Shown here: piece after piece, positions 33,370 through 54,251 of the stretch
How the letters are laid out: each line of letters begins with the position of its first letter
How positions within the stretch are numbered: the stretch's first letter is position 1
DNA from: Incurvaria masculella
Taxonomy: Eukaryota; Arthropoda; Insecta; Lepidoptera; Incurvariidae
NCBI GenBank assembly: GCA_946894095.1
Contig: OX335644.1
Span: forward strand, 9,591,595 to 9,655,594
Direction of reading: 5' to 3'
Length of the DNA stretch: 64,000 nt
Translations under genes and position numbers: made by a program
The notes under the pieces: model-generated
What the model saw: the letters and a program-made list of their open reading frames with translations, nothing else
The model's database searches: none
Told to the model about the DNA's origin: nothing

Positions 33370-33985
33370 CAGTCGACTGGTGTGAAAACAGATAATATGC
33401 GGAAGAGCGACGCGTGTCCCGCGGCACGCACCTCCGCCGCGCCGCTCCGCGCGGCGGGCGGCGGGCGCGGTACACGCTCGGGCGCGCCGCGGCAGAGGGC
33501 GGAGGACGGAGGGCGGAGGGCGGAGGCGGCGGAGGCAGACACGGCGGCGGCGGCGGCGAGACTCACCGGCCGGGCGGGAGCTGCGTCGGGGCGGGTCGTC
33601 CTCGCGCAGCTCGGGCGCGTGGCGCCGCGCGTGCACGGGCGGCGCCGCCAGCACGGCCAGCGCGGCGAGCAGCCGCGCCGCCAGCATGGCTCCGGGCGCG
33701 GGGCGCTGCCGCGAGGAGCTCGCACTATTTTCGCCGCGCGTTCGCGGGGGATCGAGTGGCGCGAGCGGTCGGTTCGTGTCGCGACGGCGGCCGGGGCCAG
33801 ACTGAGTGCTGGCGGCGCGCGCGTGCGATTTCCCGGCGGGGAGGGGAGCGGGAAATCTGCGCGGGCGCTTGGGCGCGGGCGGCGCGGGCCGACCGCTGGG
33901 CGCCGCCGTGCGGAAAACCTGTCGCGCTCTCCGACTCCGCGACTCACTCGCGATGCGGCGGCACTTCACTTTGAATTACTTTCCA
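33370..33985 (-). promoter_or_regulatory. CpG island, likely promoter and first-exon region
   Basis: About 600 bases are extremely GC- and CpG-rich in otherwise AT-rich DNA. All frames on both strands open here because AT-rich stop codons are absent, so long frames over the region are not evidence of coding. The minus strand, however, holds a signal-peptide start followed by a perfect splice donor (33687-33567), so the island probably marks the 5' end of a minus-strand gene. Confidence 0.55.
33567..33687 (-). CDS. Candidate first coding exon with signal peptide
   Basis: On the minus strand an ATG at 33687 in good context (GGAGCCATGC) begins MLAAR, then a hydrophobic core LLAALAVLAA and a cleavage-like PPVHA, a typical secretory signal peptide of 20 residues. 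An arginine- and proline-rich stretch (RRHAPELREDDPPRR) follows. After 40 codons plus one base the frame meets GCCG|GTGAGT, a strong donor, so the protein continues in a later exon. The frame is also open upstream to 33969, but the signal peptide favours the internal start. The protein family is not recognisable. The exon at 5182-5310 on the same strand could be the gene's other end. Confidence 0.55.
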
Positions 33986-34694
33986 CACTTGGCAGCAGGC
34001 TTTGCCTGATAGTACAGATGCTTATCGTAGAGCTTAACTTAATGGCTATCAATATAAGTAAATAAACGTCCATACATCGTAACATCGCAGCCCTCAAAAC
34101 GGGCATCTTTACGTTAATATTCTATATACGTTGTTAAAAAAGCAGAACTACACATAAATTAATTAAACTACATAACAAAAAAATCAATTTAATTAAAGTT
34201 TACTTCTTTTAACTATACTTTTAGCAATATATCTTTAGATAGAGGGGGATTCGCACTAACATCGATGAATCGTACAGATGTGCTACATTGTAGCACCGGT
34301 AGTTTTTTTCTTGTGAAATTTAAAACGCTTGCTACACCTCATCATTTCATTATTTTACTTTCAATCGTTTCATATAACGAGATGCCCTTCACACAGTTTC
34401 AACAATATGTCCGAAATAATCCGATTGTGTTAGAAAAAATTCGCTGTGACAGGCGGATTCGCTTTCAACCTAGCCAAACGTCCTCCCCGTCGACTTACAA
34501 ACAGAATGTATGGGATTTTGTAAAAGTCGAACAGCAAAGTACGTACGCTTCAAATATGCAACCTCCACGTATTCAAACCTTTTGGACTACTCTAGGAATT
34601 CAATATCAATTTGCTAGAATCTTCTACAAATGTTAGCACTCTCAGGTTATCACGATTTGAAATCGTAAGATAGGTATATCTAATTAGCATCTAT
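33986..34694. other. No gene seen
   Basis: A plus frame of 123 codons (34265-34636) has no domain I recognise. Composition is AT-rich and no splice pattern supports it. Confidence 0.3.
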
Positions 34695-34987
34695 TTTTAG
34701 GGTTCCATACCCAAAGGTGCCAACGTAACCCTATTTCTAAGCTTTCTCAGTCTGTCTGTCCGTCCGTCCGTCCATCACGAGGCTGTATCTCATGAACCAT
34801 TATAGCAAGGCACCTGAAATGTTCACAAAGTGTGTATTTATTTTGCCGCTATAACAAATAGGTAAAATTAAAAACATATTAAAATTAATCGGAGCTGCCT
34901 TAAAACGTGTTTTTTTTGTGTTAAATCTTGTACGATCGTACGGAACCCTTCGTGTGCGAGTCCGACTCGCACTTGGCCGGTTTTTTT
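34695..34987 (-). repeat. Dispersed repeat G, copy 4 (inverted)
   Basis: Reverse-oriented copy: it starts with 'agggttccatacccaaagg' and ends with 'actcgcacttggccgg' on the plus strand. Confidence 0.65.
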
Positions 34988-35339
34988 ACATATATTGCAA
35001 ACTGCGTCCGCGAACTTTTGACACGGGCGGACACAGTTTACATTATTAATTAATATTAGCATTAGCAGCATTGGTACCAAATCGATCTACGCACGTACGG
35101 ACTTGCAGTGACTCGTGTTTGTATGGCCCTAACTGTCTCGTCACTGTTTTATCAGTTTTCACATGAATTGTATACTGGAGGGGAATTTCCTGCGGGATAA
35201 AGTGTCCGTATTGTTACATTGTGTAGTCGACCATAAATATAAAGTAAGCGGTCAGAGCGAGCTCAACAGGAGATCCTCTAACCTACCTACTTTACAAACA
35301 TATAGGCCGAAAGATTGGACAGTTTTAGGGAGTCGCTGC

Positions 35340-35880
35340 CAGTGGAATGGACATCTATAAAGCCTCCGACCGTGTTTGGCACGGGGCATTCCACCCTAGC
35401 TTTTCTCGTGGATCGCCAGCTTCCTGTCGGGCTGCTCCTTGTACGTTGACTTTGATGGTGCGAATTCGGTGGACTTCCCGATTGGGGCTGGTGTCCCGCA
35501 GGGCTCCGTGCTGTCCCCAACGCTACTTTTAATTTTCATCAAGGATTTACTGCCCCTAGGCATGATTCATAGTTACGCTGATGGCAGCACGGAGCATGAG
35601 GGGATTGGAGTAATAAAGATGCACAGCCGAGCGAGGAGCAACGTTCTGTTTTAAATATGGACATTGTTCTCGAAAAAATAGCCACCAACCAATCGCCGTC
35701 AATTTTCGCAAGACCAAATGCTGTGTTTTCTTTACCAAGACAGAACCTTTTCTGCTCGTGGCAAGTTTTCAAGGCTACGTCGTACTTGTCTCGGAGTACC
35801 TGGACCTACTGGTCTGCAACACCTCCAAAGACGTGGAGGCGTTTTTCGGAGTTTTATTAAATCGCACCTCAACATCGAAA
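35340..35880 (+). mobile_element. LINE reverse transcriptase fragment
   Basis: The plus strand, with frame changes, reads DIYKASDRVWH, then VDFPIGAGVPQGSVLSPTLL and IHSYADG. These are the D-K-A-F-D-R-V-W, GVPQGSVLSP and YADD blocks of reverse transcriptase in Jockey/R1-type LINEs; the catalytic YADD is changed to YADG. Frameshifts before and after make it a dead 0.5-kb piece. Confidence 0.8.
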
Positions 35881-36123
35881 ACTGTCACCCATCCTTCTGG
35901 CCACACCCAAAGTTGCTATATGTAGACCCAAACCGCATATGAATCGCGTGAAAGGTTCTCTAGTTATAAGTTAAACCCTGAATTCCGCTAATTCTATGTG
36001 GAGGTTCATGTAGAGCATATATTATTTTGTTATAAGCAATTAGCCCCCACTACTCAACCCTCGGGTAATTTAACGGAATGTGAAGAGTGTCGTTCGTTAC
36101 CCTATCAACTACGTGAGATAACA

Positions 36124-36560
36124 TTTTTTTTATGCAACCTGACATAGATGGCTATACCACACATTTACCGTTATGATTTTAGCCCAATACAACACATTCC
36201 CGAAGGAATTAGGTGCCATGCCAGGACCATCCCTTTATGGGCACGGCTACATTGAATTGGATGAAAAGCACGGACAATTTTTCATTGCCGCTTCAACCAT
36301 AGTTTCATCCAATGCAGTGTCGTAGCATGGGGGCCGAAGGGTGCGGTCCGCCCCGGGCGACACTTTGACGGGGGCGGCATTTCACAGGTGGCGGAAAAAA
36401 ATGCCGGTAAAAAGGCATATTTTATGATCAATCACATAAGAGGGCGGCAAATTTGGGATTCACACCGGGTGCTAGTGACCTATGCTACGCGGTCCATCCA
36501 ATGCGGTGGTTCCAACCCGGGCGGACTTATCCAACTATGAAAGAGACCCAGACCTCTCGT
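36124..36560 (-). mobile_element. SINE-family copy interrupted by a small inverted-repeat insert
   Basis: The body (36124-36316 and 36480-36560) matches 20000-20215 of the minus-strand SINE copy, including the A-run end (T-run at 36124-36131). Between them a 160-bp insert has inverted ends (CGTAGCAT and ATGCTACG), and 'catccaatgc' is present on both sides of it. Confidence 0.6.
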
Positions 36561-38704
36561 ATGAAAGGCAAGTCCTCTAGCCCATAGACCACGAGCTGTA
36601 CTTTACAAAATCTAAATGTTTTATTAGATTTTAACAAGTTTTTATTCTAAAATATATTTTAAAAATATTCGTCGTTATGCTTTTTTTCATTTACCTTTTA
36701 GTTTGGGACACATTGGCTAATAAACACTTTATAGTATTATATATTACATATATATTAATAATAAATTATATTATTTATAATAAACACACTAATAAACAAT
36801 TTAACACGCTTTTTTACGGTAATTTTTGAATTTTGTTTAAGAGTGTACAGATAAGGACACCTCCAGTCGTGCACAACTACAAATTACCCATTTTCGTTTT
36901 TTTTCCATTACTTGTGCCGTGAGACTTAGTTTCTCGCCAAATTCCACGATTCTAGATTTACTGATGTATTTTCAGGTGCCAAAATGCGGCACAAATGGTC
37001 GATTTTTTTTATTATGACTTAGAAGCTGGCTCAGATTTGGCATTACTTTCATTTTAATACCTCCACGCGGTCCTTTATAAGACATACAGACAGATAGACA
37101 GACGGACAGACAGACAGACACACAGACGGACAACGAAATGATAATGTCAGGGTACCTTTTATTCCTTTTGAGGAACGGAACCTTAACATGACAATTAACT
37201 TCACTTTTTTTTCACACACTCTTAGTCAAATCATTGGATTTGCTAATCAAACATTGATATCTCCAAAATAGCAACCGGTTTAGCAAGGAATGTGATACGT
37301 ATGTATCTATGGTGTGTATGTTCAATCGACCGTGAAGCAAGGACACATTCATTAAAGAAAGATTTCTGCACAATAACTATTTTATGAATATACTGCAAGG
37401 CTGGACCCGAATAAGCAAAACATACCTATCCTATCAATGCATCTACCAATTTCGCCACCTGTTTCATACCTACCCACAATCTGGAATTATCTGAGGTGGT
37501 ATGTATACAGCCGCTATTCACCGAAACTTATGCAAGATGTTAACGTTTATCAGGGTTTTCTATTTAGGCTATATTATTTGGAGCAAAAAAGGTGGATAAC
37601 ATTTTGTTGCACGAAAACCGCCCACCGATATTTTGAAAATATCTACAAGCATAATGTATAAGAAGGAGGATTTTTTTAACTTGTACAGAAAAATGTTGGA
37701 TACCTTTTCTGCTCCAAATATGCCTAGGAATACCTAGGATTACGGTTAGACCATACATCCATAAACACCAGATTTTCATATTCGGCGAATAACACATAAT
37801 TAGATATATACTAGTGCCATCTCTTGCGTAGTAGCCACGAGTTTCCATTGAATTTTTTTGAGATGCCATCTCTCGTCGAAAAGCTAACCTAATTCCACAC
37901 TGACATCTCCGGATCGCAACATGCATTATTATATTAACAATTTATGTGAAGAGCAACGCCCTCTCTTACTTAACGAGGGAAATGTTTAATTGTTTCAGAG
38001 ACACACAAACAATATTATCTCCGACTGTTTTGATGACATACATGTATGTAAAGACGCAGAATTTAATTTTGCGTCGTACTTATATCAAAGGTCAAAACCC
38101 GCATTTGTTTTGTTACACCGGTTTATTATTAAGCGCGAGATGTATTTGTTATGTTATATTTATATCAATATACGTTTATATGTACAGTGGAGCGTCGATT
38201 ATTTATTATTAATTTTTTTTCGGATATTCGACCTCAACTGGTAGTTTTACTGGTAGATTAGTAGTCCTGGTAAAAAATGCCTCCGGCATTAAGTTGTGCC
38301 TTTTGCCCAAGTTTTTTTAGTGCAATAACAATATATATTTCTATGAATAAACTGTAAATACATTTACCCATAGGTGTTTTTTCCGCATACTAGATGTGCC
38401 CTACTCTCACCCTTTGCAATAAGACGTGATAAGGCGATTTTCGCACCAAAACATTTATTAATATCGAGTTTACTTGGGCTCTTTGCAATATGGCGGAGGC
38501 GTTCGGATATTTGACGTTTTTACTGTATATGTGTATGAATATCTGCATATATATTGGTTTTTATCAGCCTTTACACATTACGGCATTACCTAAATTTGTT
38601 TTCAGTTCTTATCCCCATCACACCCAAAGGTTGACTAGAAGAAATCACTTTTAGTGATCAGTCCACCTTCAATTTGTTCTGTATTTAAATTTTATTGTAA
38701 TTAA
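36561..38704. other. No gene seen; minor repeats
   Basis: Contains a CAGA/GACA-rich tract (37085-37130) in a repeat that ends 'gaggaacggaacctta', and an imperfect 27-bp inverted repeat (37578-37604 / 37688-37714; shared words GGAGCA and ACATTTT). A 120-codon minus frame (37564-37926) crosses the latter and is not convincing. Confidence 0.35.
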
Positions 38705-38775
38705 GTAGGTCCTGGAATGACACCCAATTTCATAATAAATGCGGTGTGTTGGGCTAATATCATGGCAGACTGCCT
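38705..38775 (+). repeat. 3' part of the 5S-headed SINE family
   Basis: 'aggtcctggaatgacaccca' and 'tgttgggctaatatcatg' match the conserved 3' region of the SINE family, here in plus orientation. Confidence 0.5.
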
Positions 38776-38865
38776 TACTAATAAATATTTATACCATCGC
38801 CATTACTCCAGTATTTCTAGCTGTAAAAAAATATTATTAATAAAAGTGGTACTATCACCATGGTT

Positions 38866-39565
38866 CCATTTGAACTTACAGTACCGATAGCACATTCACA
38901 ATTGGTCCGATTTGAACTGACAGCACTCAAAATGGCGTACCGTGAACATGACATCATTACATCACGCAATGCCGTACACAGAGCTCACGCTTTGGAGGTA
39001 GGGCACTGTGGGTGCAACTGTCAGTCACATTTTGACGTTTCTATAGGAGTTGTTTCATATTGTTTCCATGATGTTTCATAAACCGTTAAATGTCTCTTTG
39101 GTGAAAATAAAGTTTAGCTTAGAGGAATTGATTACATTCAACTTTGAGAACTGCTTCAACTAATGACTTTGGTTCCATGTTCGTTTTTTTGCTTCCATAA
39201 GCGCTGGTACGAATCGTTTGTGATGCTGACAGTTTTGAGATGCAATCTGAATGGGGATGCTTGTGTTCGCTAAGTTCTCAGTCCGATTTAAACCATCGTT
39301 ACCGAAAGCGCGTAAACAACTGGTCCGGTTGGCACTTACAGCCCTCAAAATAGCGCTCCGTGAACAATATGTCATCGTTACGTCACTCAATGTTGTACTC
39401 AGTGCTCACGGTTTGGAGGTAGGGCACTGTGTGTGTGAAACTGTCAGTGTCACATACTGACGTTTCTATAGCATAGTCTATCGTCTTTCCACCATGTTTT
39501 TTCACAAACCGTTAAATGCCCTGCAGTCGAAAATTCAAATTCAGCTTAGAGCAATTGATTCGATT
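38866..39565 (+). repeat. Direct tandem duplication, ~0.4-kb period
   Basis: Two diverged copies (about 38866-39140 and 39283-39565) follow each other in the same orientation. Shared words include 'tttggaggtagggcactgtg', 'gacgtttctatag', 'aaaccgttaaatg' and 'ttcagcttagagcaattgat'. Open frames across them are not conserved in phase, so this looks like a satellite-like or transposon-derived duplication. Confidence 0.7.
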
Positions 39566-40500
39566 CAAAGGACAATGCCGAAATCAAAATCGCATTAAAG
39601 AGTACATTCACAACGACCAATTCCAATAGGCAAACATGTGATTAAAAATTAAAAATAATATTTTTCAATTACTGATTAATGAAAGTCCCAGCGGACAAGG
39701 ATTATTATTTAAAAAAAAGTTCACAACATGTTGTTCTCAGTGTTGTCAAATGATGCGTATTTTTGCTGTAATAGGTAACGACATTTTAATCCTATCTTGC
39801 GATTTCAGCTAAATGATTAATGTCAGTCGTTAATCTGCAATAAAAATCTAAACTAAATACACTCCGTATATAGTAAAATGAATTGGGTATGTTACTAATA
39901 AAATATTTTATTATTCTACTTCCGGTTTAGTTTTGGTCTATTTTCTATACCAATATTTGGCAGCTCCGTACGTCTTCAATAGTTTACGGAGAACCGACTG
40001 GCGCTGCAATAGCTTTAATATTTTCCTTTAGATCGGAAGGAAAAGGCTATCAGCCAGATCAATTTGTTTTAGGTTTACAACCATACTGTTCGATCATAGC
40101 ATACTGATTTCGCTTCCTCTACAAACATATACATTTGTAATTATTCGTCAACTACTATTTTAATTATAATTTAACTTAAATGCCTTTTTCGTAAATTAAT
40201 AGAAAAAAGATATTTATGGTTCTATGCTGAAAGTCCTTGCCTTTCCGCGTGCTTTGAGTGTGCAATCTGATTCGGGACGGTTATATACGCTTTAAGCACT
40301 GTAATAGTTTACAGTTCAAAATGGAACGCACACTAAGCATTGTAAACGTTTACAGTTCAATTGGGACCTTGGTGAAGTTGACTCGAGTAAATGAGAAATT
40401 AAACAAAATGGAGTCAAAAACGCATCAGCTGATTTGTAATTTTGACAATCTATATATCGAGACACCCAGGATGGTGTATTCTGTTTTCTGAGAATGCAAT
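39566..40500. other. No gene seen
   Basis: AT-rich; two 'gtttacagttcaa' words near 40306 and 40347 form a short local repeat. No gene is supported. Confidence 0.4.
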
Positions 40501-40749
40501 GATAGTCCATGTCTGGTGAGGATAAAAAGATAGTCCAAATCTTTTGAGAATGAAATGATAGTCCATGTCTGGTGAGGATAAAAAGATAGTCCAAATCTTA
40601 TGAGAATGAAATGATAGTCCATGTCTGGTGAGGATAAAAAGATAGTCCAAATGTTATGAGAATGTAATGATAGTCCATGTCTGGTGAGAATAAAAAGATA
40701 GTCCACGTCTTATGAGGATAAAATGATAGTCCATGTCTGGTGAGGATAA
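40501..40749 (+). repeat. 56-bp tandem array built from 28-bp half units
   Basis: Copies start at 40501, 40557, 40613, 40669 and 40725 (the last partial), exactly 56 bp apart. Each unit is itself two related 28-bp halves that both begin GATAGTCCA, one continuing TGTCTGGTGAGGATAAAAA and the other AATCTTTTGAGAATGAAAT. Copies differ by only a few bases. Because 56 is not a multiple of 3, the minus-strand frames through the array are artefacts. Confidence 0.95.
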
Positions 40750-41621
40750 ATTTATTCCATAATACAGCACAAGACAAACCGGAATGTCACAATTTCTTAT
40801 ATTCCTTTAAAATTTTGGATATTTCCCAAAATACATATTTTATTTATCTCGCTTTCTTAATTCCTGTAAGACAATTCAAAAATTGTCATGAGTGATCAGT
40901 GTACAAAGTTGGGTTATTAAAAAATCTAAATGGATGACCAACCGCCCTGGAGAAGACCAAATGGCTGCACTTCTTCCCACAAGAAAATCACCTCTACATT
41001 GATTTGACACCGTCATAATCTATTCTTAAATTACAGTTATAAATTTCAAACAGGGCCTGCAGACATTAGGTCTAAGCATCCCTATGTAATGAATAAATAA
41101 GAAGGGTCAAAAATGTCTGGATGTAAAATACATAACAGCTTACCCTACCTAGTTAACTATAATAAAAAATTAACTTTCATGTTACAATAAACGGTGTAGC
41201 GAGGGAACGATAATTTTGAACAAAATGATAGAAACAATGGAAATTCCTATGATCGATCAATCCACCTATAATTTTTACTAAAACAAAATAATGTAAAAAA
41301 GTTATTAACTATCTTATTCAGGATACAAGGATGTGAACAGGGTGCACCGAATAACAGGCGATTGCGAATTGGAAAGGAAACTGTCAAGTGTTCCTGTATG
41401 GGTACAACCATAGATTAATAAGTGACTAATTAATCTATGATACAACCTGCATCACGGCAGTGGGGGGAAGCTTTGCTAATTTCTTACACCACTGCCTCTT
41501 TTCATTAAGAAACCCACTCTCGATTGTGTACATCTATTGCACAAAAGAACGGGAGATGTACGCTTCCCTCCACAAGAATAATCTTACAGCATAATAAAAA
41601 TGACAAAAAAATGTTACACAG
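40750..41621. other. No gene seen; may include Arf1 3' flank
   Basis: No repeat or gene recognised. Depending on where Arf1 transcripts end, the right part could be 3' untranslated sequence. Confidence 0.35.
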
Positions 41622-41627
41622 TTTATT
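41622..41627 (-). terminator. Arf1: Possible Arf1 polyadenylation signal
   Basis: AATAAA on the minus strand lies about 235 bases after the Arf1 stop codon. It is the first such hexamer I noticed downstream, but the true 3' end may be farther. Confidence 0.35.
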
Positions 41628-41861
41628 GAATAAGACCGCTCCATCCACATCTGTGCCCAAGGCAGCCAATCCACCGTTTACACTGTGTTTCTTCCCTCTG
41701 GATACAAAGAAAATGTTGTTCACGCGTTAACTTTACACACTATTGAAGCGCATCCGCACCACTGTAATACAATTATAATTCCGCACGTAATACATTATAT
41801 TTTATAGCAAATAAAGTTAACATATCTTAAACCATAGTCTCTTTTCGTGTTTGCGGTAAGG

Positions 41862-51185
<9,324 letters not shown>

Positions 51186-51599
51186 CTATTGAAGAAATGT
51201 ACGATACATTACACAGGATTTGTTTGAGAAATAGCCTAGTTTTCCAAGTACAGTGAGTCATCAGTGAAACAGAGTGGATCAATGCTGTGACATGGCAATT
51301 CCACTGTCAGCTCCCTATCTACACAACGCTTGACATAATAAAACACATTGAAACCTTTGTCAGGTCTTTCCTGGGGTAATAAACTACAATATGGGATGAT
51401 GAAAGAACTCTAGTAGGCGTCGGGCAGGGGTCAGATAACCCGCTGTCTCCTATCTTCTATAGAGCAGGCAGGACAAACGGCCACCTCCCGCGACGCCGCA
51501 CCAATCCCACGAGCTGACACGGTAAGTTCACTTGGTATCGTAACCACACTTGCACAAAGAAGGAATGCCTTAAAATTCGAAGTGGCCCGCTTGTACGTA

Positions 51600-51720
51600 C
51601 GTGGTAAAGCGAAGCAGGGAACGGGTCGCGCACGCAACACTCGCACTCGCCGCGAGCCGTGTCAAGATGGCGGACGTGGAAGAGCGGGCGAGTGTTGTGC
51701 TTCGCCTGCCACGTAATGAG
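51600..51720 (-). promoter_or_regulatory. Arf1: Probable Arf1 promoter / untranslated exon region
   Basis: GC-rich stretch about 0.5 kb upstream of the first coding exon. The minus strand carries CCGCCATCTTG (51673-51663), a YY1/Pho-type motif often found at start sites of housekeeping genes. Donor-like CGTACGT words follow near 51600. This is the best place for the untranslated first exon, but the exact start is inferred. Confidence 0.4.
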
Positions 51721-51804
51721 CGAGTGGCCAGTCGCAAATAAAAAATTGTGGCGATAATTCAAAATAACCAATAGTGAAATTAACCAATAGTAAATTAACA
51801 TTTT

Positions 51805-51965
51805 AAGGGCCGAGTGCACGAAAATACAAAAAATCTAAATAAACGTATGATTAAACACGTCACTTTGTATGGCCAGTATGGAAGGAACTCAATGCGGTTC
51901 ACTAAAAGTGACGTGTCTGAACGTGTATTTACTCAGTCGTCATTTCGTGCAATCGGGGCTAAGAC
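51805..51965 (-). mobile_element. Short MITE family C, copy 2
   Basis: Inverted copy of 1435-1605. 'aaacacgtcactttgtatgg' and 'aaaagtgacgtgtctgaacg' face each other inside it. It lies only about 130 bases upstream of the YY1-like motif of Arf1. Confidence 0.5.
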
Positions 51966-52738
51966 AACTTAACTTAACAAAGTTTTTTTAATATGACTTG
52001 ATGGTCGACTGAAAGCAGTCGCAGATCACATGAGGATTTCTCAAATTTTAATTTCTTAATTTTTTTTTGCTAATATTTTTTGACCTAACTGAAATCGAAA
52101 AGTAAGAAAGCAGGAAAGTGCACATTATTGATTTAAACTCTTTATTTCAATTACTTGACGTATTCAATAACTGGGCGTTCATTAAAATTTTTAAATACTG
52201 AATTTGATATAACTCGCCGTAAAAAAAAAACTGTAAAACAAAAAACTTGTTGTTAAAATCAAACCCTTGGCTTTCATTTAGGCTTGAAAAAAAAACAAAA
52301 TAGTTTAAAACTAAACTAGCAACATAAAAATAGAATATACCTAGCCCGTAGAAAGAGTATCTCCGCAACCGAATTCTTTGACACCTAAACAATTATAAAA
52401 ATCCTTGGACGGGTGATACAGTGAATCCCTCAGATGCCTGCTCTATTAAATGGCATAAACCTGCTGAATCAAAGAGCGAAGCGAAATTTTGATAAGTGAT
52501 TTGTAACTAGTAATAGAGGCTCACCTTTTAATATTCTTTAACGAATTTTAAAAGAAATTCCTTCCTTGCTGGCCTTGCGAGTTTAATGCAGTTTGCTCGT
52601 GAATAACAAAAAACAATAAAAATATCTGATCCTTACAAAAATTCACCCGTTGGGATAATATGAACATTGCCTAAAAATGTTCATTGATATTCAAAGTGAG
52701 CGGACTAACGGTAAAATATTTGCCTCTAACTATGGTCA
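51966..52738. other. No gene seen
   Basis: AT-rich DNA without supported features. Confidence 0.4.
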
Positions 52739-53894
52739 TCTATACTAATAATAAATCTGTAAGGGGTGTTCATGGAGTAAGTTGCTTTGTTTTCTAAGAT
52801 ACTTCGTTTGTAGACTTTATGTATGATACTAAGACTAAATTGATGATTTTTTGAAATCAGTTCTGTATGTATGTATGTATGTTCCTCCATAACTCTTCAA
52901 CCGTTCGTCCGAATTCGATGAAACTTACTACGCATATATGTAAATACACGGAACACAGGATAGGCTATATATAAATTCAGTTCCGCTTACGTTAAGATGT
53001 AGCTGTCATACAAACCGGAATTCTCCGCGCGCCTCGGCGGGAGGGCCGCGGCTCTAGAAGGAGGGGGGGGGGGGGGGGGCGCTTACTTTATAATCACTAT
53101 CTGCCTTTATTTCTTGGTTTACTTCTTCTAAGCCACGCAACGAACTTTTTAATACGCTTTTCATTAATATAAGGAGCGATCAACAAGCAAGGATTGCGTA
53201 TGTAATGTTTAAATATTTAATACAAACCTTAAGATAAAAATGAAAACTATGTTCTTGAAAATTTTAGGTTCAAAAAGGCCTACAGAAAGTTCTACGATAT
53301 CATGTGGGGCGATAACTTCGAACCACTCGCCCGACTTATTTGCGTATTTTATAAAAAGTTCATTAACTATTTGTCAATATCATGGCAAGAGGCTCACTTA
53401 AGTCTAGATTTTAAAATAAACTATAACTACACTTAATTTTTTTTACAAAATTAGCAATGCTAGCACAAAATAGAAAATTTAATAAAATATAGTAACAGTT
53501 GAAATACAATACTAAATATTAAATTCATAGCATCAATAGAATTGTCAGGATATTTGTCACATAAATTAAAATTACATCAAACAGCATCAATAGAATTGCC
53601 AAGAATAAAACAGTAGTCAAAACTAAAAGATAAAAGATGTAAGGAAGATGGTAGGGTTAAACCCGCCTTTGTTGGTGTTGTATCAATTTCTATGGAGCAG
53701 TGCCAGTGCAGTAAGGGTCTGGCGGCACATGCTTTTGAAATTCGCACCCAAATGTTTACGAAGCGCGAAATGTCGATGTTTATCATAAAATATATATAGT
53801 CCTTTTGGTGGGTTACTTTTTATCCAGGAAATAATTCAGACCGAAATCAATCCAACACGACATTGACCCGAGCGGAGCCGGGTACCGCAGCTAG
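52739..53894 (+). mobile_element. Helitron-like non-autonomous element A
   Basis: The unit starts TCTATACTAATAATAAA after A and ends ...CAGCTAG followed by T. A hairpin (ACCCG at 53866-53870, CGGGT at 53879-53883) lies 11 bases before the CTAG end. Insertion between A and T, TC start, 3' hairpin and CTRR end are Helitron hallmarks. A run of 17 G (53063-53079) lies inside. No Rep/helicase is encoded, so it is non-autonomous. Confidence 0.65.
53063..53079. repeat. (G)17 homopolymer
   Basis: 17 consecutive G within the Helitron-like element, following a GC-rich patch. It could fold as a quadruplex or be an assembly-length artefact. Confidence 0.7.
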
Positions 53895-54251
53895 TAGATC
53901 ATATAATATTTGCCTGTGGTTCTAAGCAGAATGAGAAAGAAATTGAGCTCCGAAAAGCATTTTAGAGTTTCGTTTAAAGAAATAATCGTGGCTTTAGATT
54001 ATTTTTGGCCAGACTCGAAATTCAGCGTCACTACACGGCCAGGTCGACCTTCCATCCAATAGCACTGTCGTCGGGTCTCGTTTCACTATGTGACAAGATG
54101 GTGTACAGTCGTTACTTATCAAATGTATACACTAGAAAGAGAAGGATTTTCTAAGTCCCTTTTACTCTATGGTTGACGTCGGCATGTCAGAAAGAGATCT
54201 CAAATTTGTCTCTATTTCCGGTGTATAGATTTCAGACGAAACGACTGTACA
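53895..54251. other. No gene seen
   Basis: No supported feature. Confidence 0.4.

Noticed and set aside
33337..34065. Long reading frames of 186-227 codons on both strands
   Set aside because: They exist because the stretch is so GC-rich that stop codons are rare. They are low-complexity Arg/Ala/Gly/Pro and mutually overlapping. Only the signal-peptide exon on minus has supporting signals.
40316..40706. Minus frames of 66-93 codons with repeated tyrosine/histidine-rich segments
   Set aside because: They read through the 56-bp tandem array, whose length is not a multiple of 3, so the same DNA is read in shifting frames.
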